64,000 bases of DNA from Lycorma delicatula (GCF_047948215.1 NC_134456.1:82166515-82230514), one strand, 5' to 3'; shown: positions 9,890 through 20,944, counted from the stretch's first letter. Notes: generated by a model from the sequence alone, not told the origin. Program-made: numbers and translations.

Positions 9890-10555
9890 TGGGAATAATA
9901 ATTCATATTTCTTGAAATGTATTGATATAAAAGAATGTTTAAAATTGATGAATGCTTTAAAATAAAGTTCAACCTGTGACAAATTTTTAGTATAAAAGTA
10001 ACTATTAAGCCGTATATTATGGCTGTCGGGCTGATCTTATAATGAAAGAAAATGTAAAAGATAAAACCCTGAAAGGAAATTATGGTTTGATTAATTGTAG
10101 TGATTAATTAATGATACAAGACTGAACAAATTTGCTGAAATTAAAAATATAAAATAGAAGATGTAGTGGATTGTATTAAACCAATCAAATTAACAATGAC
10201 AAAAAACTGCTGCATAGAACCAGCAAGTCAGACACAATGAAGTGTCGTTTTCCACACCTGAACACAATATTTATGTAGTAAATAAATAAATATTAAAAAT
10301 TAAATAAAAACTAAAACCCAGTAATATGAAAACACAGTATAGATGGAAAATGCTTATGACATATAAAAAGTGAAATTAAACCATAATGAAATAATACATT
10401 AATAATCTAAATCAAAACAATTTGTTGTATGCCAGATGGCATAAATAGCTGAAACGTGCTGAAGTAAAAATCAAATATTTGAATATAAATGGATGGCCTT
10501 AAGAAATCGTAAAACATTTGATAGTGTCATCTCATTAATTCCTAAGATATTTCAG
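9890..10555. other. AT-rich non-coding stretch
   Basis: I see no open coding frame, RNA gene or recognisable repeat here. Confidence 0.4.
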
Positions 10556-10559
10556 AAGT

Positions 10560-11975
10560 TAGCCCTTAATTTAAACCTCTGATGCAATACTATATAACGA
10601 ACACAATCCATTAGGTGGCGATGTACAGTTAGTTGGCAATTACAGTAAACACAAAAGGGTGCACCTGTCTGAGTCATGAGATATCCATGATTAAGCCTAG
10701 TTTTCCCTATTCACAAATGACAATTATAAACTTCTCGATGGTTATTCCCGCATCAGGATATCCACAGTGATACAGTGTTCTTAACAAATTAAAGTTTATA
10801 ATTGATGGTAGCATTCCATTCACTTCGCCACTCATTACAGAACACCCCCTTTACAAAACTGACAAGGTCATCAGAAACAACACGATTAGTGAAAGTAGGC
10901 TGGAAACGAGCCTCTTTTGCCATACTATCAGTGCACTGATTGCCAGCAGAAGCTCACAGTTGTGTTACATTTAAGCATTTGAGAAATAACACAAGGTGTT
11001 GACACAACACAACACAAGGTGTCTGCAGTACACTCCACTAGTTGCCTGTAAGGCACTCATGGAACCTGAACACCCAAGTGTGCTGAAATGCTCGACTAAT
11101 AATATTTAAGGCCTTATTAATAACATACAGCTCTGCAACAAAAACACTGATGATGATGGGTAGTCCAAACATGTATGTTCTATTGCCAATCACAAAAACT
11201 TAACCAACAGAATTAACATTTTTGGAGCCGTCCATATAAAGTATGGAATCAAGATTCACACTTTATAATATTATAAAATTTTCCTTTTAATATAGCTAGA
11301 TTTGTGTTGTTTTTATGATACCAACGAATACTAAAGCAATAATTTATGAGAGAAAGCCACCAAGGGGGATAATAACATGGAGCAACAGTAAGAAATAGAG
11401 GTAATTGTATATTTAGAGCTAAGAAGTGCTGAGCTCTGATGCCTAGCAGAACAGTCTTGGCTGTTCCTGTTATTGATTAAGATATGGCTTAGAGAACACC
11501 ACATCAAAGGTTGGATGATTGATGATTTGGTACCTGAATCCAATCATTTTACACCATGATTATACATCCTAAACGGGTTATATTATTTTGGAGCAGCCTC
11601 TTGCCAGTAGCTAAAGTTCTAGATGCAACATAAATTGAAAAAATCATCTTTAAGTAAGAGCACATTATGGGTTTTTGCATGCAGTTTGTTATAGTATTTA
11701 TGTCTATGGCGAATAAGGTGACACTTAGGAAACTTTTCTGTTGTATTTTGTTTTCTAGTGTAAAATTTTTGAATGCCGTCATTCCAATTTGAACTCAAAA
11801 GGACTGACTACAGAGGAAACCCCTGATAAATGCAAGGAGAATCCTTTGTACACCCCATTCATACAGTCTATTTATTCCATCTTTATATTACCCCATCTTC
11901 TTACAATTCCAGCAACATTTTGGTCATATCTTGCTGGAAGGGATGGTTGTATCAAAAATTGTTTCAGACAAAAGT
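10560..11975 (-). pseudogene. Relic of an RNase H-bearing LINE (I/Jockey-like) ORF2
   Basis: On the minus strand, from high to low coordinates, degraded translation gives LYEWGVQRILLAFIRGFL near 11890. FTLENKIQQKSFLSVTLF near 11750 corresponds to the reverse-transcriptase GIPQGS motif. A frame-shifted YADD region lies near 11660. YPPWWLSLINYCFS lies near 11360, in the link region. LYMDGSKNVNSVG near 11235 and VFVAELYVINKALNII near 11130 are the first acidic motif and the helix with the catalytic Glu of RNase H. FTNRVVSDDLVSFVKG lies near 10880, and the C-terminal Cys-motif block FCVYCNCQLTVHRHLMDC near 10630. The order and spacing match LINE proteins with a C-terminal RNase H. Many stops and shifts show it is old and dead. 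Clade assignment between I, Jockey and relatives is uncertain. Confidence 0.75.
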
Positions 11976-11989
11976 TCTAGGTAATATTT

Positions 11990-12785
11990 AGATAACTAAC
12001 CACCACTTTAAACCGATTCGATACTGTGCCTATTGAGGGAGGTATGATTTTTTTTTTTCTTTGAAACCCTATTTTTTCCACACCCTGAGCCAGTGGTTGG
12101 TGATATCAAAAAACTTTATTTAGATAAGTTTTAGGCCTTTAACCAAAGAATAGAAAAGAATAAGAAGAATTTGGTATTCAAGAATAAAGAATTTGATATT
12201 TTACTTAATAAGAAAGTTATAGCGATATTTTGTTTTTTCAAAAAAGCCCTCCCCCATTTTCATCCCAATGGTTCGATTTTGTCCATTAAGAAACTTGAGC
12301 AAGATTTTGGGTTGTTATATTTTATGTATCAATTTGATTGTGATTGGCACAAAATGACGGCAGTTATAGTGTCCTCAAGAAAGCCAAATATGCATATAAA
12401 CTTTTGAATTGACAGTGGTTTTTGGGTCTGGGGGATGTGAAATGCAAAGATGTGTCAAAATTTTCCTGAAGTCAAATCATGGTATGGTTCCCATTAAAAT
12501 AGGTAGCTTTCATATGAAATCTACCTAAAATTGATGTCCAATAGATTATTGCTGAGTTTTTGGGGAAAACTTTTTCAGAAGTAAAAAAATTGTTGAATAA
12601 AAAATAAGTTTTTCCCAGTTGTTAAAAAACTATTATTATTTTTGTGCTAATTGAATTTATTATTTTACTGAAATTAATCTTTTTAAGGTTTTGTATTATT
12701 CCTCTGTACTGTTAAATTATATATAAATTCCATTAAATAAACCACCTAGTACAGAATGCTGAGATAAGATATATCTTGTTTTAAT
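11990..12785. other. Unclassified stretch, possibly a non-coding interspersed repeat
   Basis: Sequence between about 12000 and 12560 is less AT-biased than its surroundings and contains C-runs and short G-runs typical of non-autonomous repeats. No transposase or reverse transcriptase motif is readable. A 78-codon frame at 12171-12407 shows no family resemblance and is not called as a gene. Confidence 0.35.
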
Positions 12786-12799
12786 TTTCATCAAAGTAC

Positions 12800-13820
12800 T
12801 TTCGCGGGATCCCGCATCCTCACTCGTAATTAAAATAATTTCATTATTGCAAAATAAAAATTTTAAAATAATGAAAATTGCATATTAATTTATACGAGTA
12901 CTGCTATCTGTTGCAGTTTTTATAACAACATCCCCTTCAAACACTGTCTGATGATTTATCAAATTGAAATTTTGTCTGTATTTATATATTTAATATTTTT
13001 CTTATGTATTTAATTTTATGTTATCTTTATTAATTTCTAATATTTCTAAATTTGTGTTAATATGAGAAGTAGAATATTTATTGTTTATTAGATGGTCTGC
13101 GATATTAGATGAACCTAATTTATTTTTGTTATTTCTCTAACATTCTAGTTTTAAAGGATTTATTTGTTTTTCGTATATAAATAGCACCACAATCATATTT
13201 AATATTATAAATCCCACATAATTTTTTATTTTATAGTTACTATTACTGGTTTTTTAAATATTTTATTATGTGGTTATTAGCTTTATATGCTGGTTTAAAA
13301 AGTTCTTTATTGTAAGTTTTAGTAATGTTTCAATGATATTATTAGTGTATAAATAATTTATGTAATTTTTTACTCTTTGTGTCTTATTATGGGATTTGTT
13401 GTAAGGCAAATATTTTGTTTTGATAGTTGTTTTTTATAAATAACATTAATTGTAGTATCAATCCATTTTCAACTGCTGTATGTATTATGATGTTTATTTC
13501 ATTATTTAACTTTTCTTTGTTATTATGCATATGTATAAGAATGCTCTATTAATAATATTTATATGTATTAATTTTATAAACTAAGGGTGATTTGATTTTT
13601 TATGAATTGTTATATTATTATATTTAGGTGTTGTATATAATGATGTTTCAGTTTGATTGTTCATGTTTAATTCGATATTGATATCTAAATAATTTAATAT
13701 TCTATTATTGTCTATTTCAAATATGAATTTAAAATTTTCATTGTTAGAATTTAATTTAATATTATAAGATGTACAGTGTTTATTACCAGGTTATATATAA
13801 TGAGATTATCATCAGCATAC
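12800..13820 (-). pseudogene. Penelope-like retroelement relic: reverse transcriptase end plus GIY-YIG nuclease
   Basis: Minus-strand reading begins with YADDNLIIYN (YADD at 13808-13819), the reverse-transcriptase active site. Further along there is a block like the Penelope thumb region (INIELNMNN, then TIHKKSNHP near 13600). At 13141-13218 the peptide CGIYNIKYDCGAIYIRKTNK is a GIY-YIG endonuclease start in which the second motif reads YIR instead of YIG. It is followed by SFKTRMLE. This combination of reverse transcriptase and C-terminal GIY-YIG nuclease is diagnostic of Penelope-like elements. Several stops and frameshifts are present and the reverse-transcriptase N-terminus is absent. Confidence 0.75.
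12804..12815. repeat. 12-bp GC palindrome beside the Penelope-like relic
   Basis: GCGGGATCCCGC is a perfect palindrome in otherwise AT-rich DNA, at the downstream (3') side of the Penelope-like fragment. Confidence 0.7.
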
Positions 13821-13867
13821 AGTGTCTTTATTAAAAACAATACACATTTAATAATATACACATCTGT

Positions 13868-14760
13868 AGTAGAGCCTCTCTTAACTGAGGTAATTGGGGG
13901 TGTTGCCAGCTTGGATAACAGAATCCGCAGTTAACAGAGATCTTAAGTTTCATTATTGAATTCGGAAAACAAATCATATGAATATTGAATAGTTAGCAGA
14001 ATAAGCTACAAATTAAAAATGATTATAACAATGTTATTTATTATTTAATTCTATGTATTTATTATAATAAAATTAATAGTTACTAATAACTTGCATTGAC
14101 TCACATAAACTTAGTTTGATTTTTTAACAAAAATGTCTGTTCCTTTCTTTTGTCTTAACTGAGTAACACGGTCCATAGCAGCATGATCATGTCAGTTTTG
14201 TACTACTGTTAAGTCAAGGAAAGGAACATCATTTCATTGTTCTAAATGTTGGACCACTTTTGTGAGAAATAGAGTCCCTTCGTTGTGTCTAATTTTCTGA
14301 TTTTCATAGATTGGTTCTTCTTCGTCACTGGAAATCTCATTAACCTCTTCTGTCGTCATACAAATAAACAACACAACCTACACTGTATTACAATACAGCA
14401 GATACACACTCACAAAATATAGACAGATCTTTATGCATATAGTAAAACAGAAACTAAAGAGAATTATTTTTCTATTGTTCTGCTTTACTGCCACTTGCTG
14501 TAGATACACAATAATAGTTACTATACAATAGTAATTGCGTACAATGAATAATCTTCCATAATAGGCTATAATGAAATGCATACATAAGTAAACAGCATCT
14601 CTGTTTATCTTTTCAGTTAGTGAAAAGATGCCATGCCCGAGTGGGATTTAAACCTGCAACCACTAGATGAAAGGCCAAGATGCTACTCCACCGTGGCAAC
14701 CGATCATCTCAGTTAAGATAGACTTCCTTTAAGAGAGGCACAGTTAAGGGAGGCCTATTG
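13868..14760 (-). mobile_element. Pogo/Tigger-like DNA transposon remnant with imperfect terminal inverted repeats
   Basis: The left end AGTAGAGCCTCTCTTAACTG and the reverse complement of the right end (CAATAGGCCTCCCTTAACTG) are imperfect inverted repeats of about 20-25 bp, resembling pogo/Tigger termini. Between 14120 and 14360 the minus strand encodes a degraded acidic C-terminal peptide (EEVNEISSDEEEPIYENQKI), as at the end of CENP-B/Tigger-type transposases. Catalytic domains are absent. A tRNA-like SINE lies inside it (about 14605-14712). Confidence 0.55.
14605..14712 (-). repeat. tRNA-derived SINE fragment (family 2) inside the pogo-like element
   Basis: On the minus strand GGTTGCCACGGTGGAGTAGC leads into a box-B-like GCAGGTTTAAATCCCACTC and then GGGCATGGCATC. 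The same box B plus GGCATGGCAT trailer recurs at 37362-37445. The head lacks a foldable mature tRNA, so it is a SINE and not a tRNA gene. Confidence 0.6.
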
Positions 14761-14761
14761 C

Positions 14762-15215
14762 ATTTATACAATACACATTTAAAATTACAAAAAAAAAATT
14801 AGGACCAATCATTTTTGATTATATAAGAAATTTGTGTCCTGCACTGGACAGTAGAATTTATTTATTCATCCATAATAACTTTAAAATTTATAAAACAATA
14901 ACATTTTTGACAAATCCAAAATTCACAAATTACAGAAACAATTTATTTTACGGTAATTAATTATAGAATTGAAGATGCAGGCTCCTTTAAAAATTGATTC
15001 TTGGAATTAATATAGTAAGTTTAACTTACTGTATCTAAAATAACTTACTTTTTAAAATAAAATAAAAAAAATACAAAATAAAATATTTATTTATTAAATA
15101 AAAAAAATATATATATATATTTATTTCAGTTCATGGTTTTTATCGTTAATTGTTACTTATCCAGATTTATCTAGCATAGTTTATTGTAAAACCCAAAATT
15201 TTTTTCTTTTTTTAG
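14762..15215. other. AT-rich sequence leading to a splice acceptor
   Basis: No element was recognised. The right end is a strong polypyrimidine tract (TTTTTTTCTTTTTTTAG) ending at 15215, the acceptor of the first visible PIGA exon. Confidence 0.5.
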
Positions 15216-15399
15216 CCTTGTTATGTGGATTAGAAAAAGCTATGGATGATTTACATCAGGGTTATGTTGTATCTCCTTATGAATGTCACCGTAGAGTTCG
15301 TGCATTGTATAACTGGACAAATGTTTCTGAACGTACTGAAAAAGTTTATCATGCTGTAACACAAGAGCCAGCAAAAGATTTAGGACATCAGTTACAAAG
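15216..15399 (+). CDS. PIGA: PIGA exon A (end of the glycosyltransferase domain)
   Basis: The acceptor AG is at 15214-15215 and the donor GT at 15400-15401. The exon is 184 nt: two bases finishing an upstream codon, 60 full codons from TTG at 15218, and two bases (AG) carried to the next exon. It encodes LLCGLEKAMDDLHQG through ERTEKVYHAVTQE to GHQLQ. The ERTEKVY block is the strongest family signature. TTG here is an internal Leu codon, not a start. Confidence 0.88.
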
Positions 15400-18300
15400 G
15401 TAATATATTTATTTTATTAAAAAATAAATCTAATTATTGTATTTATCCATTGTAACAAAACAGTCACCCTGTTATCTCACCCAACTTTTATCTTGAAGGA
15501 TACCGTTTGTATAAAAACCTTGCCAAAGGTGGTAATGTTGTGGCAGTACATAGCGTAATTATTTATTTGATGAAATATAACAAATTTTTTATTTATTAAA
15601 TATTTCACGAGATTTTATTTTCATATATTATTTCTTTTTAATTGATTAACACAAATTGTGAATTATATAGTGAGGATTTTTCTTCTGAATTTTTTTTTTA
15701 TTTGAAGATTTTGATTCAGATTATCAAACACCCTTTACTTTAATAATTTGGTTTCTGCATTCTTAGTTTTGTTTCCTTTTCTTGGTTGTCTGCTGCAAAA
15801 TAAGTGATGTTAATTTAATCATTATTAAAATATTTAACATGACAGGTGAAATTTTAAAATGTAATTCTAATTTCTTTTGTAAATTAAAAATTTCTTTGCA
15901 ATTAATAATTTGGATACTGTAACAAAGAATCATATCGTCAAAAAAGTTAATTTCCAATCTGAGGCGTCATTCTGCTTCACAACAATGCTCGGCCCCGTAC
16001 TGTGGCTCAAACAGGAAAACATTTATGTAGAAATGTGAAGCATTTATGTAGAAAAATAATATTGTATGTATTTTTATTATCCTTCAATAAATTATAAAAC
16101 AAAAATTCTGGTTTATATTTGATTCACCCTCATACATTATTTTCTTATAAATTTAATTTTACCAATTTATACATTTAAAAATAGTTTTTAGCTATTTGAT
16201 AGTCTTATCTTTTATTTTGTTTTCTTTAGTTTTGTTCCAACTGGAGTGCTTCCATTCCTACTTTTAATATCACTTGTATACCTGATTCTTCAACTATTGG
16301 ACTGGCTAGTACCAAGATCAGTAAGTTTTTTATCAGTTATATATAAAATGTTGTGTGTGTGTGCATACACGCATGTGTGATAAATTTCTTTTGTTTTAAT
16401 TATGCAAAGTTTTTATAGTGTGTTTGCTTAATATTTTATTAATTATTCATCTAATGTTTTGCACATTTATTGATATTCTCTTAGCATACTTTTTAGAGTT
16501 CTTTGTTGTAAAAGAATCGTAGATCCACAGATATTTAATAATGAGGATGTCCTGCAGTGGTTATTTTGAATTACGCACCAATGGAGATATTTAGTGGCAT
16601 GCAGTTGGCAGCATTATGTTTTGCATAACCTCCTCTTTAACCACATGTACTTGGATAGTTGATATCTTGTTTAGTTTTTGTGTTATTCTTGAGCGCAACT
16701 TGTTTAAGTGTTAGTAGTGATTTTTGTAATGTGTGATTTTTTGATGATGGAATTTTTATCTCAATGTTGTATCTGTAAACCGAGCTTTCGTCTCAAGTTT
16801 GAACCTTTGCATGAATGTTTCATCGTCATTGGCTTGCTCAAGAAGTTGCCAACAAATTTTTACTTGATGTTCTTTCTGTTGTTCGGTTATCAAATGAAGA
16901 ACAAGGTTTGCTACAACTCGATGCCTGTTCAATTTTTTAGTTAAAATATGACGTCATGATCCAATCGAGATGCAAACCTCTTCTTTCTCTGACAGTCAAT
17001 CAGCAGTTTATATGCACCTGATCATTGATTTTCTGAACGCAGGTGTCATCAGTTGAAATTGAAGGCCTTCTCGGCTGATGGTCATCTTCATTCGACTGAC
17101 GACTACTTTTAAATTGTGAAAACCATTCGTAACATTGCATACGACCCAGAGCATCATCTCCATAAGCTTGTTTCAAAAGTTAAAATGTTTCTTGAAACTT
17201 TTCCCCAGTTTCATGTAAAATGTTATGTTGCATTGTTGCTCCTGAAAATCACGCATTACAAAAATCACTACTAACACTTAAACATTTTGTTCTCAAATAA
17301 CAATAACATGACAACTAAATAAGATATCAACAATTCAGGAACATGAGGTTACAGAGGAGTTTATGTGTGACACAATGCTGCCAACTGCTTGTCACTAAAT
17401 ATCTCTGTTGGTGCGTAATTTAAAATGTTCAGTTATTTTCTGAACAGATCTCGTATATGATTCTGAGATTTGGACAATGACTTTGATGGAAAATCAGAGA
17501 ATCCAAACTGCACAAGGGAGGGTTTTGAATTCCATTTTAGATGTGAACAAAAGAGATAGCGTTACAATAACGAAAGCAATAGATCAGTTAAAATCTTAAT
17601 GACAAAATTAATGATACCGACAACAATGATCATCATTTAGAAAGATTGATAATAGGTTGTTAAAGATTGTCTTGGATTATTACACTCAGGATGGTTACAG
17701 GAATATTGAATATCCTAGGAGGAAATGGTGAATAAATTTGTTGAATCTGCAACAAGTTATAAAGCCTGGGGTGTAAGAAAGAAAAAAATCTATAAAAAGA
17801 AAGAAAAAATCTATAAAATCTGCAATTCCCATCTTGAAAATTTTGTAAAATTTGCAGTGAATTTATAATATTTAATATATTGTGTATTGAGAATCATTCA
17901 TATTTTCAGCTGAAGCAAGTAAACTGAAATATCAAAACAGATTTTATTATCTAAGATTCTTGTGATTTATTTTATAATATAAACTTTTCTCTACAAATTA
18001 TTTTTAAAAGTTATGTTTATTTAAACATTTCAATTTATCTTTACCAGTACAGCTGTCAGATATGATTATTTTTTTATTTATTTTTAAATACGAGTATTGA
18101 TAATGAAATCTTCTTTTTTCTAATTACAGCTGTCATTGGATATTGTAAAAAGATTTTTAATGTCATTCTTTACACACTACTAGAAGAAATACTTTTTTTG
18201 TATAAGCATTGTTTTAACTTCAAGAAACAAATATGAGGGGTTGCTGAAATCTAATGCAAAGTTGGTCACAACTTGCAAATGAAAAGAGATAGTCAAATGA

Positions 18301-19645
18301 AACAAATACGACATAAAAGTACATTTTATTTGCTACTAAAACATACATTTACTTTTCCATGAAGTCACCAATACACGGTTGTGTTACTGTAATAATTAGT
18401 TACAGCTACATATTTTTCCAAACATTCAACAAGTTTTCTCACTTCATCAGTGGCTGGCAATCGTTACTTGAATTTCTCCACAACCTCACTACATCCTTTA
18501 GTTCATTCATCCATTGTAAAATGAGTGCCCTTTGAATTCCTCTTCAGTTATGGAAAGAAGTGAAAATAAGAGGGCGCTAAATCTGGTAAGTGTAGAGGGT
18601 GTGGAGTAGGTTCAAATTTGAACTTCACAAGAGCCTTGGGAATTGTATATGATGTGTATGACTGAGGTTTATTGTTTTAGAGAATTATCAGCTTCATGAA
18701 TTATTGGACACGACACACATGTCAGCTCAGGTGTCTTAATGGCTCTGTGTATCATTCAGAATTTACAATCAACCCAGCTTCAGTGCAGTCAGTCTTGTAC
18801 ACATGTTTGGAATCTCAGAACACTTCTAAGAGATGTTTTGGCTTGGGTCTACGAGTTGTGGAATGACAGTAGTAGGGGAATGAAATAACTGAGTGGCAGC
18901 ATCTGTCACATTATGTGAAATTTTGTTTCAATATGGATTTCATTTCAGCTGTTCCTCTTGCATTTAAATACTGTAAAGTATGTTTATAGATCAAATTGCA
19001 TATTCAAAAATAATTACAAGACTGCACTTAGAGACATTTCCTGTGCCTGAATATGACTAATGCTTGTTGGTTAAGTAACAATGTTGGGTGCATCAATAAT
19101 GTTCCATGATTTAATTCTTAGTAATATCTAATGGCTTAAGTAAATTTGATGTAGCAGTCGTTACTACTTCAAAAAGTAAAATTACATCTGCCCTATATTA
19201 CACAAGTGGGTTGTAAATTACTTTTGTCATATGCTTTGTTAAGAAATCATTATTCAGACCGTGATAGCTGTCTTGAAGTTCCATAATTGAAATTGTTTGG
19301 TTAATAAATACATGAACTATGCAATTGTGTGTGCTTTGTAAGAGAAAAGAAATTAATCCATTATCTAGACTTATTTATCTATCCAGTAATTCCTAGACTT
19401 TGTTTTACAATTACTGGTAATATTGGTGTACATCAGAGCTGCTTTTGGACTAACTTTTGTATCGATACCTTACCTGTATGCAAGGTATATGTTTTTTTCT
19501 GATTGATTACTGTTTGTGATTATAAATTCTGTACTTAAATCTTGATTTATCTCTTTTTTATTTTTAGGAGATTGATATTGCAAGAGACTTCAATAAACAG
19601 GTAACAGATGAGCCAAACATTAAGCGTAAAAGACTAAAGTATTAA
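15216..19645 (+). CDS. PIGA: PIGA, 3' part: last three coding exons (15216-15399, 16230-16320, 19568-19645)
   Basis: PIGA is the catalytic subunit of the GPI N-acetylglucosaminyltransferase complex. It transfers GlcNAc from UDP-GlcNAc to phosphatidylinositol on the cytosolic face of the endoplasmic reticulum, the first step of GPI-anchor synthesis. The three exons encode about 116 C-terminal residues: GLEKAMDDLHQG..., then NWTNVSERTEKVY (compare the vertebrate Y-x-W-x-N-V-A-E-R-T-E-K-V-Y), one transmembrane helix, and a short lumenal tail ending KRKRLKY. All junctions are GT-AG. Phases fit exactly: exon A ends with two bases of a codon completed by the first base of exon B, and exon B ends on a codon boundary. 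The glycosyltransferase domain must lie upstream; I found no further exon between 1 and 15215. Confidence 0.88.
15400..16229 (+). other. PIGA intron (830 bp)
   Basis: It begins GTAATA and ends TTTGTTTTCTTTAG. It is AT-rich and I recognised no transposon in it. A minus-strand 64-codon frame at 15763-15957 is AT-driven and not called. Confidence 0.75.
16230..16320 (+). CDS. PIGA: PIGA exon B (transmembrane helix)
   Basis: The exon is 91 nt with acceptor AG at 16228-16229 and donor GTAAGT at 16321. Translation after joining gives SFVPTGVLPFLLLISLVYL and then ILQLLDWLVPRS. The stretch from GVLPF to DWLVP is a hydrophobic helix of about 23 residues, matching the single C-terminal membrane span of PIGA. 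The phase (one base plus 30 codons) joins both neighbours without a shift. Confidence 0.85.
16558..17431 (-). mobile_element. Internally deleted mariner with long (~180 bp) terminal inverted repeats
   Basis: The left arm (about 16558-16740) and right arm (about 17245-17431) are imperfect inverted copies. Both contain TTACGCACCAA, GAGATATTTAGTG, CAGTTGGCAGCATT and, innermost, AAGTGTTAGTAGTG. Between them the minus strand encodes the N-terminal half of a mariner transposase: ETGEKFQETF*LLKQAYGDD, LGRMQCYEWFSQFKSSRQS and EDDHQPRRPSISTDD, the Mos1-type helix-turn-helix region. Reading degenerates near the expected first catalytic Asp and stops there, so the catalytic domain has been deleted. It lies in PIGA intron 2. 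Confidence 0.8.
17440..17780 (+). pseudogene. C-terminal fragment of a LINE reverse transcriptase
   Basis: The translation reads LVYDSEIWTMTLMENQRIQT, then AQGRVLNSILDVNKRDSVT. This is the post-reverse-transcriptase block (YGSETWTLTK...RIQAAEMR.LR...RRD) common to insect endonuclease-reverse transcriptases. About 100 bp downstream a frame-shifted piece resembles the following arginine-rich block. The rest of the LINE is missing. Confidence 0.6.
18235..18960 (-). pseudogene. Mariner transposase relic, C-terminal part
   Basis: Minus-strand translation gives HPLHLPDLAPSYFHFFP, corresponding to the SPDLAPSDYHLF block with the third catalytic Asp. Here that Asp is replaced by Tyr. Next come RNSKGTHFTMDE and, near the C-terminus, RKLVECLEKYVAV. 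These match the mariner C-terminus (KGTHF.SDE, then LV.RW.KCI.VNGDYVE). Sequence upstream on the minus strand (18650-18960) is unreadable and may be the decayed catalytic core. Stops are frequent. It lies in PIGA intron 2. Confidence 0.65.
18961..19567 (+). other. Remaining part of PIGA intron 2
   Basis: AT-rich, ending in CTCTTTTTTATTTTTAG, a good acceptor for the last exon. Nothing else was recognised. Confidence 0.6.
19568..19645 (+). CDS. PIGA: PIGA terminal coding exon
   Basis: Acceptor AG lies at 19566-19567. The exon encodes EIDIARDFNKQVTDE, PNIKRKRLKY and TAA at 19643-19645. The basic tail follows the membrane span, as in PIGA orthologues, although its sequence is poorly conserved across animals. 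That makes the exon assignment depend mainly on splice phase and position. Confidence 0.75.
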   Translation, partial: EIDIARDFNKQVTDEPNIKRKRLKY

Positions 19646-20940
19646 TCATTGTAGTTTACTATTAAAAAATACAGACATAAATTTTTTATTACGTTTGTTA
19701 AATGAAAGTAACTTTTATGGAATGAAGCCTTTCTTTTTGAATCTGAATTTAAGTAATTTGGTTATAAACTAATTCAGAAGCTTAATTTGTTAAAAATACT
19801 TTTGTACATTAGATAAATGAAAATTAATTATTTCTGTTTGTGTGTACTTATGAAGCACACACATACATACACACCCACATATTTTTTTACAGTTGTCTTC
19901 AGGGTTGTTTTTTTATGTTATGTAAAACTAAAATTGTTTTCATCACATAGTATATTAATTTTTAAACATTATTTAAATCTATTGTTTGTTACAGGTATGT
20001 TTTAAAAAAGTAAATATTGATGTAATACCCTTAATAATTTATTTTTAGATGCTGAAAACCATGTTATTGTGTTTAATTTTTTTATTGTGTACATTAAATT
20101 CTTTTCTCATGTTACCTGTTGTTTGAGGAATGAAATAACTAAACTTCATTTTGTTAAAGAGATTTTTTTTATAAAATATATTACATTAATAGATGTCTTT
20201 GTTAATAGATTAGGCAACTAATACATGTTATTGTTAATTTGTCTAAGCCATGGTGCACAGTAGCAAAAATGATATAAATTATTATTATTTGAAAACAACA
20301 AAAAATGTCACTAATGAAAAACCAACTATTTAATAAGTTGTTAAATAACATTAAGGGTGAAATTTTATACTTTTCATTGTACTTTAGATTAAAATTTCTA
20401 TAGATCAGTTTTTTATTACAGATTACTTATTAATTCTTTTAATATCTACTGATTTTCTGGATGACAAAAATTTCTGCATGAAGTCCTAACATCCAGTTCT
20501 ACTGACCATTTAGTATCGTATATAAAATGCTGATATCCAGTTGTATGGGTATGTAGAAAATACAGAAAATAGAATTATAAACATTTATATATAGCCCATT
20601 TATTCTTTGTCAGCTATTATTAGAAACAAATACTCTTCAAAAAGAATATGTTGTATAGTACATGTGGGTGTATCAAGATCAATACAGCAAAATTTAAAAA
20701 TGAAAACATTACCTTTAAAAATTCCTCAGAAATTTTTAAATTTCTGAAATTAACTCTCATGTATGTGTAATTTTTTATTATACCATTTTTAGTTATGAAT
20801 TAAAAATGTAAAAAAATATATCTATGTTTATTTAAAAACATTAACAAAATTTATAAGAAAAAATTATATTTTTTATTTCATGGTAAATTAAGTAATTTGT
20901 TTTGTTGAATAATATAATTGTGAAAAATACAAAATGGTAA
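19646..20940 (+). other. PIGA 3' untranslated region and downstream AT-rich DNA
   Basis: The sequence after the stop codon is AT-rich and open to no further coding. No single polyadenylation signal stands out close to the stop, so the transcript end is not placed. Nothing else was recognised up to the next LINE fragment. Confidence 0.4.
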
Positions 20941-20944
20941 TTAA

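Noticed and set aside
12171..12407. 78-codon plus-strand frame
   Set aside because: No recognisable domain and no splice signals; lies in an unclassified possible repeat.
14625..14712. tRNA gene on the minus strand
   Set aside because: Only a box-B-like arm is convincing, and the same trailer occurs at 37.4 kb, so it is a SINE.
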